From positions 62,001 through 126,000 of the forward strand of contig OY997660.1 in NCBI GenBank assembly GCA_963921795.1: a stretch of DNA of 64,000 bases. The letters are read 5' to 3'. The notes below the pieces were generated by a model that saw nothing but the letters and a program-made list of their open reading frames with translations, had not been told where the DNA came from and did not search any database. The DNA is from Nannobrachium achirus (taxonomy: Eukaryota; Chordata; Actinopteri; Myctophiformes; Myctophidae). The position numbers and the translations under genes were made by a program. Positions 1 to 6,552 of the stretch are shown here, in pieces; position 1 is the first letter of the stretch, and each line of letters begins with the position of its first letter.

Positions 1-245
1 TTTCAACCACCAGTGTTCAAAAGTTTTACCATGTGTACCCTTTTGTTTTTTAAGATTGTTTTTAAAGGTTTTAGCCCCTCCTGTTTATTTGCACTAAATT
101 ATAATTAAGTTCATTTTACTTTTACCAGGTGTACCCTTTTGTTTTTCAGTATTTGAGGTGCTCTTAAGTGGTTTTAGCCCCTACTGTTTGATATTTGCAC
201 TAAAATAAATGGTTGTTTAATTCCATCAAATTATTTATTATATTT
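1..245. repeat. T-rich degenerate subrepeats at unit head
   Basis: Two diverged copies, starting near 20 and near 110, of a module of about 95-110 bp. The module has the order ttttacca, tgtaccctt(tt)gtttttcag, a gag/aag-rich step, ggttttagcccct, then tttgcactaa. Four further diverged copies lie in the unit tail (near 3465, 3565, 3735 and 3845), so the head of one unit continues the tail of the previous one. The unit boundary used here is therefore arbitrary. No gene is seen in this stretch. Confidence 0.85.
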
Positions 246-250
246 TGTCA

Positions 251-745
251 TATCAATACAGTATCCTTGCAATAGAATTACAACTGGTTTTGGACTTAAA
301 CAGTATATGGTTACAGGCTGTATCAATACAATATCCTGGCTGTAAAATATCCTGACGTAAAACATAACTGGTGTTAGGATTTGAAGTATGGTCACAGGTC
401 TTATCAATACAGAATCCTGAGCTAAAATACACATGGTGTTTGGGACTTAATATATGGTTACAGGTCGTATCAATACAGAATCCTGAGCTAAAATACTCCC
501 GGTGTGTATGTACAGGTTGTATCAGTACAGAATCCTGAGGTAAAATAAATACGCTATGTGTTTGGACTTAATATATGGTTACAGGTCGTATCAGTACAGA
601 ATCCTGAGATAAATACACCCCGTGTTTGGACTTCATATATGGTTATAGGTTGTATCAGTACAGAATCCTGAGCTAAAATACACCCCGTGTTTGGACTTCA
701 TATATGGTTATAGGTCGTATCAGTACAGAATCCTGAGCTAAAATA
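251..745. repeat. Minisatellite, about 65 bp x 8
   Basis: Eight copies begin with TATCA(A/G)TACAG at 251, 321, 402, 468, 520, 589, 653 and 718. The spacings are 70, 81, 66, 52, 69, 64 and 65 bp. Each copy runs on through atcctgag, taaaataca, cccgtgtttgg, ttcatatatggtta and caggtcg. The last three copies are the most alike, the first two the most diverged. Open frames across it on the minus strand arise because the repeat lacks stops in one frame; they do not look like a protein. The same block lies at the same place in all units. Confidence 0.93.
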
Positions 746-790
746 CACCCCGTGTTTGGGTTAGTGTTTGGGTTAGGGTTAGGGTTAGAG
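745..790 (+). repeat. Interstitial telomere-like repeat
   Basis: Two perfect TTAGGG copies (773-778, 779-784) follow degenerate copies (gggttagtgtttgggttag) and run into TTAGAG at 785. The vertebrate telomere motif is TTAGGG. The tract sits between the minisatellite and the 3'-truncated end of the Gypsy remnant and is repeated in every unit. It is much too short to be a chromosome end. Confidence 0.85.
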
Positions 791-1015
791 AAACCAAGCT
801 AATGCACTCAAAAGCTTGTCTCCCAGAAAGGTGATTTCTCTCACACCAAACTGATATTTAGCTCTGTTCAGCTTTAGTCCATGCTTTTGGATGTTTTGCG
901 ACACTTTGATAAGTCTCTCATTGTGCTGCATCAGTGTGGATCCCCACACAACTACATCATCCATCACGTAGACCCGTGCTCCTTGTACTCCTTCCAGTAT
1001 GCATGGAGCAAAGCA
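785..1015 (-). pseudogene. pol: Gypsy reverse transcriptase fragment
   Basis: The minus-strand frame reads LEGVQGARVYVMDDVVVWG, covering the RT catalytic loop, followed by LKLNRAKYQFGVREITFLGD from the palm/thumb junction. The Y-x-D-D box reads V-M-D-D, or Y-V with an extra Met before D-D, so the catalytic motif is damaged. About one quarter of an RT is left. Upstream it is interrupted by the (TA)n tract at 1023-1040; downstream it stops at the telomere-like tract. The segment between RT and protease (about 1040-1085) has no recognisable coding content. Confidence 0.88.
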
Positions 1016-1022
1016 TATTCCA

Positions 1023-1040
1023 ATATATATATATATATAT
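1023..1040. repeat. (TA)n microsatellite
   Basis: About eight TA dinucleotides between the RT and protease remnants. The length was the same in the units I checked except unit 9 (near 35451-35471), which has one more TA. That shift joins two minus-strand frames into a longer open frame. Confidence 0.9.
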
Positions 1041-1084
1041 CTCCCCTAACAGTGATGGTTGATGGTGATGATTTCCTTCAACTC

Positions 1085-1395
1085 TCACCTGTAGTCTGCA
1101 TATTCCTCTTGTGGGAATGGGCTGTCCATGTAGGCCTTGAGTAGAATTGGATTAGGACGAATGTGGGGCTTAACCTTCATGGCTCTGATGTGAGGTTCAT
1201 TTATCATGTCAGCCTTTGCTCCTGTAAAGCAATTGTTGCTCCATGTATGTGCAACGGCTCGGTCCACTTGATCTGTTTCACACTTGACTCTTCAGGCATG
1301 TTGTCCACATCCTGTGTCACCATGCCCAAAAAGAAGGAATCATACGGGTCACTTTCTTCTACTGTGTGTACACATTCACCTCTGCCTGTGCCTTT
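1085..1395 (-). pseudogene. Gypsy gag-pol spacer and aspartic protease remnant
   Basis: On the minus strand a spacer-like segment with VYTVEESDPYDSFFLGMV leads into KWTEPLHIHGATIAL, resembling the linker before a retroviral-type protease. After a frameshift near 1225 the frame reads CFTGAKADMI, then IRAMKVKP and NPILLKAY, which fits the protease core. The catalytic Asp of the D-T-G motif reads as Phe here. The remnant ends at a stop near 1085. Units 1-4 and 6 end in ADYR; units 5 and 7-15 end in AEYR because of one base change. Confidence 0.72.
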
Positions 1396-1843
1396 TCACA
1401 GCGGATTCAAGGGTTAGCTCGATCTCCTGCAGTAACCTCTCCCTAAACTTTGAATCTTGTATGCCAAACATAAGCTGGTCACGGATCATGCACAACTCCA
1501 AAGTTACATGTTCTAGCTTTTAGCTTTAAGTCCATCAGGAACACATCAAAACCTTCAGCAGGCTGTTGCATTCTCGAGCGAAACATACCTTTCAAAGGTT
1601 TCATTCTTCTTTGGTGAACAGTGTTCATCAAACCTCTTGACAACCTCATCAAACTTGTCTTTGTCCTCTGTGATGGCAAAAACAAATGTGTTGTATACTT
1701 CCATGGCTTGTTGTCCCATGACAGTCAAAAGCAGTGCAATCTTCTGTATTTCAGCCATCAGGTACAGCATGAACCGCTGTTTAAAGGAATGCCACTCCAC
1801 AATACCAGCCCAATTCAGTGTCTGGCGGCTTCACACTTTACAT
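1395..1843 (-). pseudogene. gag: Gypsy gag remnant (frameshifted)
   Basis: The likely start codon (1843-1841) is followed at once by TAA. A first frameshift lies near 1820 before the block FKQRFMLYLMAEIQKIALLL. The following block VYNTFVFA...KFDEVVKRFDEHCSPKKNETFERYV (1560-1790) is characteristic of gag from fish Ty3/Gypsy elements. Two more frameshifts, near 1575 and near 1485, separate FLMDLKLKARTCNFG and then MFGIQDSKFRERLLQEIEL, which completes the gag core. The CCHC knuckle expected after it is missing; the frame ends at a TGA near 1395. Confidence 0.85.
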
Positions 1844-1859
1844 TATGACAACTCGTGAA

Positions 1860-1873
1860 CACTCCTGGTACCA
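1860..1873 (-). other. Retrotransposon primer binding site, tRNA-Leu(UAA) type
   Basis: The plus-strand bases CACTCCTGGTACCA equal the last 14 nucleotides, CCA included, that I recall for vertebrate tRNA-Leu(UAA). On the minus strand this gives TGGTACCAGGAGTG right after the LTR, as expected for a Ty3/Gypsy primer binding site. The match is from memory of the tRNA and should be confirmed. It is conserved in all 15 units. Confidence 0.72.
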
Positions 1874-2051
1874 TGTAATGTTCTTATTTATAAATGAAGA
1901 AACTTGGGTTCTTTCAGTTCAGTTATTTAGAAGACTGGTAGTGGTTCAGTAGCATCACAGTTCAGCAAACAACAGGTCTCTATACAAACTAGGATCTGGA
2001 AATGTTGGGGTGGGGTCCCATATATAGATCAGGTGTCAGAGAGCTATCATT

Positions 2052-2063
2052 GCCATCTGGTGG
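2052..2063 (-). promoter_or_regulatory. CTCF-like core motif in the LTR
   Basis: On the minus strand the bases are CCACCAGATGGC, which satisfies every position of the degenerate core CCASYAGRKGGC known for vertebrate CTCF. It is present in all 15 units at the same place, 178 bp into the plus-oriented LTR. Units 9-15 have GTGGGCAC instead of GTGGACAC beside it. Binding is inferred from the motif only. Confidence 0.5.
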
Positions 2064-2088
2064 ACACTAAAAATCTACAGACTAGGGC

Positions 2089-2096
2089 TATATAAA
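2089..2096 (+). promoter_or_regulatory. TATA box facing the plus-strand ORF
   Basis: TATATAAA on the plus strand, 26 bp after the CTCF-like site and 107 bp before the ATG of the 148-aa ORF. On the element's own (minus) strand the same bases give a weaker TATATAG. It could mark an antisense promoter in the LTR. No transcript evidence is available here. Confidence 0.4.
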
Positions 2097-2202
2097 CCCC
2101 ATACTGCTTATCTGCTGCTTCAATACTCAGTCAATGGCAGCAAGTTAAGAAATTACATCCTGTTGTAACCTTGTCTTTTCTTATTTATTTTTTCTTCAAA
2201 CA

Positions 2203-2298
2203 ATGCAAAGTGCTAAATCTAACCACCTCTTTCCATCTGTTACACAAACGATGCAAAGTGCTAATTCTAACCACCTCTTTCCATCTGTTACACAGCTA
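2203..2298 (+). repeat. 48-bp tandem duplication at ORF start
   Basis: The block beginning ATGCAAAGTGCTAA at 2203 is repeated at 2251 with few changes. Its length is a multiple of three, so the reading frame is kept. The first copy ends acacaaacg, the second acacagcta, so only the second has the AG of a splice acceptor. The duplication is present in all units. Confidence 0.92.
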
Positions 2299-2649
2299 TT
2301 CAAGAAACGGGTCACTGTTGGGCAGAAGATCCTGTCCACCGAAGACCTCAAGTACCTGACCAACTGTGACACAAACTTTGTGTCTGATGAGGAGACAGAC
2401 GAGGACAAGAAGGCCTATAAAGTGAAATCATCGAAGTGGAGGGCAGCCCGGCTTTCAGGTATAATGGAGGCCTGTCAAAAGGCCCTCGACGACAACCGAA
2501 AGAAAGCTATAGAGCCAAAGTCCACACGCGCACGAAACAACTATGGAGAATTCAGCATTAGAGCCCCCCCTGCTGCACAGGAGAAGGAGATGTACCTTCT
2601 CCACAATGAGGAAGCCTCTGGGAGTGCTGATCTCTCTGCAGCGGAGTGA
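2203..2649 (+). CDS. Conserved 148-aa ORF of unknown function, unit 1
   Basis: Not recognised with certainty. Residues 1-32 are two copies of a 16-aa repeat (MQSAxSNHLFPSVTQ) encoded by a 48-bp tandem duplication. Residues 33-55 are basic then hydrophobic (KKRVTVGQKILSTEDLKYL), followed by an acidic patch (VSDEETDEDKK) and WRAARLSGIMEACQKAL, then a basic stretch ending in RAPP. The order of acidic SDEE patch, W-R motif and R-x-PP resembles proteins of unknown function that are multiplied in fish and cnidarian genomes, from memory. A good splice acceptor (polypyrimidine, then CAG at 2293-2295) suggests the conserved part starts as an exon at 2296. The last 20 residues come from sequence repeated in the fold-back at 3953. 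Confidence 0.4.
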   Translation: MQSAKSNHLFPSVTQTMQSANSNHLFPSVTQLFKKRVTVGQKILSTEDLKYLTNCDTNFVSDEETDEDKKAYKVKSSKWRAARLSGIMEACQKALDDNRKKAIEPKSTRARNNYGEFSIRAPPAAQEKEMYLLHNEEASGSADLSAAE

Positions 2650-2659
2650 AGAGGCTATG

Positions 2660-2857
2660 TAATGCTGCATTCACACTGATAGAAACCAAGCTAATGGTTT
2701 GCTTGGTAATTCAATGTATTCTCTATGCAAACCAGCTTTAAAAAATTCCAAGCTTTTTTTCCAGCTTGGAAATTTTAAAAGCTGGTTTGCATAGTGAATA
2801 CATTGCATTACCAAGCAAACCATTAGCTTGGCTTTTCTGTATGTGAATGAGGCATTA
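2660..2857. repeat. 198-bp fold-back (inverted repeat) after the ORF
   Basis: Arms of about 90 bp: TAATGCTGCATTCACA at 2660 pairs with TGTGAATGAGGCATTA ending at 2857, and the arms continue through accaagctaatgg / ccattagcttgg to a short T-rich loop near 2755. It starts 11 bp after the ORF stop codon. Ends and size suit a MITE or fold-back element. No coding content. Confidence 0.9.
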
Positions 2858-2914
2858 GACTCTGTGCAAAACTGTAATCAGGAACAGGAAACATTTATTC
2901 CACCCTTTAGGCCC

Positions 2915-3052
2915 CATTTACACTGGCCTTAATCAGATCTGTGCCACATCCAGATTGGAATCCAATCGGTATTAACATCACGTGACCATTAAAACCAATT
3001 GGATTCCAATCTGGATGTGGCACAGATCTGGATTTGGCTGCTAGTGTAAATG
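2915..3052. repeat. Palindrome 1 centred near CACGTG
   Basis: Inverted repeat of about 138 bp with ends catttacactgg / ctagtgtaaatg and inner arms cagatctgtgccacatccag / ctggatgtggcacagatctg. CACGTG at 2979-2984 lies near the centre. This is the same core as in the two later palindromes, so all three descend from one MITE-like element. Confidence 0.9.
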
Positions 3053-3059
3053 AAAAACC

Positions 3060-3190
3060 TGGGATTGCAGTTTTGCACAGAGCCAATTAACAGTGTTCTG
3101 GTGTGTGGTCTTTTTTGTTCTGCTCGTCTTTTTTCTTTTTTCCACTCTTTCAACCACCAGTGTTCAAAAGTTTTACCACCTGTACCCTTT
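3060..3190. repeat. T-rich block copy 1
   Basis: First of four copies per unit of a block that reads gggattgcagttttgcaca, gccaattaacagtgttctgg, a poly-T stretch with tgctcgtc, cactctttcaaccaccagtg, then ttttacca. The cactctttcaacc landmark lies at 3143, 3444, 3711 and 4346. Short open frames in it are by-products of its low complexity. Confidence 0.85.
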
Positions 3191-3194
3191 TGTT

Positions 3195-3339
3195 TTACAC
3201 TGTCCTTAATCAGATCTGTGCCACATCCAGATTGGAATCCAATCGGTATTAACATCACGTGACCATTAAAACCAATTGGATTCCAATCTGGATGTGGCCC
3301 AGATCTGATTCTTGCTGGATTTGGCTGCCAGAGTAAATG
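3195..3339. repeat. Palindrome 2 centred near CACGTG
   Basis: Second copy of the MITE-like palindrome, with CACGTG at 3256-3261. The right arm has ggcccagatctg instead of ggcacagatctg, as in the third palindrome. Its left end is shortened (acactgtcc instead of the full catttacactgg). Confidence 0.88.
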
Positions 3340-3344
3340 AAAAA

Positions 3345-3926
3345 CCTGGGATTGCAGTTTTGAACACAGCCAATCAACGGTGTTCTGGTGTTTTTTATTT
3401 TTATTATTTTATTTTTTGTTCTCCTCGTCCTTTTTCTTTTTTCCACTCTTTCAACCACCAGTGTTCAAAAGTTTTACCCTTGTTTTTCAGTAATTGAGAA
3501 ATGTTTCTTTTAAGGAGGTTTTAGCTCCTGTTTGCACTAATGTTGTAGGTTTGTTCATTTTACTTTTACCATTTTTACACTTGTTTTTCCATAATTGAGG
3601 TGCTCTTAGGAGGGTTTTAGCCCCTATTTCATTTTATATTTGAGTGCAGTTTTGCACAGAGCCAATTAACAGTGTTCTGGTGTGTTTTTTTTTTTTGCTC
3701 GTCTTTTTTCCACTCTTTCAACCACCAGTGTTCAACTGTTTTACCACATGTACCCTTGTTTTTCAGTAATTGAGAAATGTTTCTTTTAAGGAGGTTTTAG
3801 CTCCTGGTTTCATATTTGCACTGATGTTGTAGGTTTGTTCATTTTACTTTTACCATTTGTACACTTGTTTTTCCATAATTGAGGTGCTCTTAGGAGGGTT
3901 TTAGCCCCTATTTTATATTTGAAGAG
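3345..3926. repeat. T-rich blocks 2-3 and internal direct repeat of about 277-285 bp
   Basis: Two tandem copies of a segment that starts at tgtttttcagtaattgag (3481 and 3757) and runs through ttaaggaggttttag, gttgtaggtttgttcat, ccataattgaggtgctc and ttagcccctatt. The second copy has an 8-bp insertion (gtttcata region near 3810). Unit 8 has lost one copy. A poly-T of variable length (12 in unit 1, 16 in unit 5) lies between them. Confidence 0.88.
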
Positions 3927-3943
3927 CCCCCCCCCCCCCCCCC
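3927..3943. repeat. Poly-C run, 17 bases, unit 1
   Basis: Pure C run between gaagag and gctgcag. The flanks match the ORF around 2560-2576, where gag, seven Cs and tgctgca occur. This run is therefore an expanded paralogue of the C7 inside the ORF. The complementary strand is a pure G run able to form quadruplex structures. Confidence 0.95.
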
Positions 3944-3952
3944 GCTGCAGAA

Positions 3953-4295
3953 CGAGGAAGCCTCTGGGAGTGGAGGGCAAGCTGATCTCTCTGCAGCGGA
4001 GTGAAGATGCTCTGTGCAAAACTGCAATCCCAAGTTTTTCCTGTTAGTTAGGTTTCCTGAAAAACCAGCATGAATCAGATCTGTGCCACATCCAGATTGG
4101 AATCCTATCGGTATTAACATCACGTGACCATTAAAACCAATCGGATTCCAATCTGGATGTGGCCCAGATCTGATTCATGCTGGATTTGGCTGGCTGCCAG
4201 TGTAAATGAAAAACCTGGGATTGCAGTTTTGCACAGATTATCTTCACTCCGCTGCAGAGAGATCAGCTTGCCCTCCACTCCCAGAGGCTTCCTCG
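3953..4295. repeat. 343-bp palindrome 3 with outer arms from ORF 3' end
   Basis: Outer arms: cgaggaagcctctgggagtg at 3953 pairs with cactcccagaggcttcctcg ending at 4295. The arms run on through the ctctgcagcggagtgaag region to the CACGTG-centred core (4121-4126; TCACGTGA at 4120-4127). The outer arm sequence is also the 3' end of the ORF (2608-2660), so it occurs three times per unit, twice direct and once inverted. Nearly complete pairing allows a large hairpin or cruciform. Confidence 0.92.
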
Positions 4296-4350
4296 TGTGA
4301 ACAGTGTTCTGGTGTGTTTTTTTTTTCTGCTCGTCTTTTTTCCTCCACTC
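4296..4350. repeat. T-rich block copy 4 at unit end
   Basis: tgaacagtgttctggtgtg, a short poly-T, ctgctcgtc and cactctttcaacc, the fourth copy of the T-rich block. It runs without a break into the head of the next unit. Confidence 0.85.
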
Positions 4351-5134
4351 TTTCAACCACCAGTGTTCAAAAGTTTTACCATGTGTACCCTTTTGTTTTT
4401 TAAGATTGTTTTTAAAGGTTTTAGCCCCTCCTGTTTATTTGCACTAAATTATAATTAAGTTCATTTTACTTTTACCAGGTGTACCCTTTTGTTTTTCAGT
4501 ATTTGAGGTGCTCTTAAGTGGTTTTAGCCCCTACTGTTTGATATTTGCACTAAAATAAATGGTTGTTTAATTCCATCAAATTATTTATTATATTTTGTCA
4601 TATCAATACAGTATCCTTGCAATAGAATTACAACTGGTTTTGGACTTAAACAGTATATGGTTACAGGCTGTATCAATACAATATCCTGGCTGTAAAATAT
4701 CCTGACGTAAAACACAACTGGTGTTAGGATTTGAAGTATGGTCACAGGTCTTATCAATACAGAATCCTGAGCTAAAATTCACATGGTGTTTGGGACTTAA
4801 TATATGGTTACAGGTCGTATCAATACAGAATCCTGAGCTAAAATACTCCCGGTGTGTATGTACAGGTTGTATCAGTACAGAATCCTGAGGTAAAATAAAT
4901 ACGCTATGTGTTTGGACTTAATATATGGTTACAGGTCGTATCAGTACAGAATCCTGAGATAAATACACCCCGTGTTTGGACTTCATATATGGTTATAGGT
5001 TGTATCAGTACAGAATCCTGAGCTAAAATACACCCCGTGTTTGGACTTCATATATGGTTATAGGTCGTATCAGTACAGAATCCTGAGCTAAAATACACCC
5101 CGTGTTTGGGTTAGTGTTTGGGTTAGGGTTAGGG

Positions 5135-6507
5135 TTAGAGAAACCAAGCTAATGCACTCAAAAGCTTGTCTCCCAGAAAGGTGATTTCTCTCACACCAAA
5201 CTGATATTTAGCTCTGTTCAGCTTTAGTCCATGCTTTTGGATGTTTTGCGACACTTTGATAAGTCTCTCATTGTGCTGCATCAGTGTGGATCCCCACACA
5301 ACTACATCATCCATCACGTAGACCCGTGCTCCTTGTACTCCTTCCAGTATGCATGGAGCAAAGCATATTCCAATATATATATATATATATCTCCCCTAAC
5401 AGTGATGGTTGATGGTGATGATTTCCTTCAACTCTCACCTGTAGTCTGCATATTCCTCTTGTGGGAATGGGCTGTCCATGTAGGCCTTGAGTAGAATTGG
5501 ATTAGGACGAATGTGGGGCTTAACCTTCATGGCTCTGATGTGAGGTTCATTTATCATGTCAGCCTTTGCTCCTGTAAAGCAATTGTTGCTCCATGTATGT
5601 GCAACGGCTCGGTCCACTTGATCTGTTTCACACTTGACTCTTCAGGCATGTTGTCCACATCCTGTGTCACCATGCCCAAAAAGAAGGAATCATACGGGTC
5701 ACTTTCTTCTACTGTGTGTACACATTCACCTCTGCCTGTGCCTTTTCACAGCGGATTCAAGGGTTAGCTCGATCTCCTGCAGTAACCTCTCCCTAAACTT
5801 TGAATCTTGTATGCCAAACATAAGCTGGTCACGGATCATGCACAACTCCAAAGTTACATGTTCTAACTTTTAGCTTTAAGTCCATCAGGAACACATCAAA
5901 ACCTTCAGCAGGCTGTTGCATTCTCGAGCGAAACATACCGTTCAAAGGTTTCATTCTTCTTTGGTGAACAGTGTTCATCAAACCTCTTGACAACCTCATC
6001 AAACTTGTCTTTGTCCTCTGTGATGGCAAAAACAAATGTGTTGTATACTTCCATGGCTTGTTGTCCCATGACAGTCAAAAGCAGTGCAATCTTCTGTATT
6101 TCAGCCATCAGGTACAGCATGAACCGCTGTTTAAAGGTATGACACTCCACAATACCAGCCCAATTCAGTGTCTGGCGGCTTCACACTTTACATTATGACA
6201 ACTCGTGAACACTCCTGGTACCATGTAATGTTCTTATTTATAAATGAAGAAACTTGGGTTCTTTCAGTTCAGTTATTTAGAAGACTGGTAGTGGTTCAGT
6301 AGCATCACAGTTCAGCAAACAACAGGTCTCTATACAAACTAGGATCTGGAAATGTTGGGGTGGGGTCCCATATATAGATCAGGTGTCAGAGAGCTATCAT
6401 TGCCATCTGGTGGACACTAAAAATCTACAGACTAGGGCTATATAAACCCCATACTGCTTATCTGCTGCTTCAATACTCAGTCAATGGCAGCAAGTTAAGA
6501 AATTACA
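5135..6507 (-). mobile_element. Ty3/Gypsy remnant, unit 2
   Basis: LTR 6507-6224, primer binding site 6223-6210, gag core 6150-5905, RT fragment from 5135. Same breaks as unit 1. The gag has a private W to C change (MECHTF) shared with unit 3. Confidence 0.87.
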
Positions 6508-6552
6508 TCCTGTTGTAACCTTGTCTTTTCTTATTTATTTTTTCTTCAAACA

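Larger units (their letters stand above)
785..2157 (-). mobile_element. Ty3/Gypsy retrotransposon remnant, unit 1
   Basis: Read on the minus strand the order is 5' LTR (2157-1874), primer binding site (1873-1860), gag, protease remnant and reverse transcriptase fragment, which is the normal Ty3/Gypsy order. The element is cut off inside RT at about 785, so the RNase H, integrase and 3' LTR are absent. Several frameshifts break gag and protease, and the zinc-knuckle region after gag is not seen. It is therefore a dead element carried passively in the unit; the parts are listed separately. Confidence 0.88.
1874..2157 (-). mobile_element. Gypsy LTR (284 bp)
   Basis: The LTR is bounded by the inverted repeat TGTAAT (1874) and ATTACA (ending 2157), the TG...CA ends typical of LTRs. 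Its 3' end on the minus strand directly abuts the primer binding site, which fixes that boundary. No second LTR copy is present in the unit. The LTR contains a CTCF-like core (2052-2063) and a TATATAAA box that reads better on the plus strand (2089-2096) than on the element's own strand. In units 9-15 the terminal sequence is changed to gaaatgaca, and in units 9 and 14 it lacks 14 bp. Confidence 0.8.
1..4350. repeat. Macrosatellite unit 1 (subfamily A, 4350 bp)
   Basis: The phase is set by the window start: the bases at position 1 (tttcaaccaccagtg) recur exactly at 4351 and at every later unit start. The markers are mostly A-type: GTAGTCTGC near 1090, GTGGACAC after the CTCF-like site, and no 15-bp gag deletion. 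It also shares a few bases with B units (ctagctttt near 1513, ccaaag near 2515). Private changes are cttgctgg near 3312 and gaggctatgt near 2655. The sub-features entered separately for this unit apply to all units at the same relative position. Confidence 0.97.

Noticed and set aside
231-434. 67-codon minus-strand frame over the minisatellite
   Set aside because: It is a translation of the 65-bp repeat and is lost in several units by single base changes.
251-745. CRISPR array
   Set aside because: Repeat spacing is irregular, the 'spacers' are themselves repeated, and the context is eukaryotic.
745-790. True chromosome end
   Set aside because: Only two perfect TTAGGG copies occur and unique-unit sequence continues on both sides.
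785-1845. Many plus-strand open frames of 60-87 codons across the Gypsy remnant
   Set aside because: They lie opposite recognisable gag, protease and RT sequence on the minus strand and have no protein-like composition; they are shadows.
1860-1873. tRNA-Leu gene
   Set aside because: Only the 14 bases complementary to the acceptor end are present, without anticodon or internal promoter; this is a primer binding site.
2296-2312. CENP-B box (ttcaagaaacggg)
   Set aside because: The spacing between TTC and CGGG is two bases short and the fourth base is A instead of G.
2989-4356. Open frames of 60-109 codons across palindromes and poly-C, some with poly-glycine
   Set aside because: Their lengths change with the poly-C run, and they translate inverted repeats in both directions. 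No codon or domain signal is seen.
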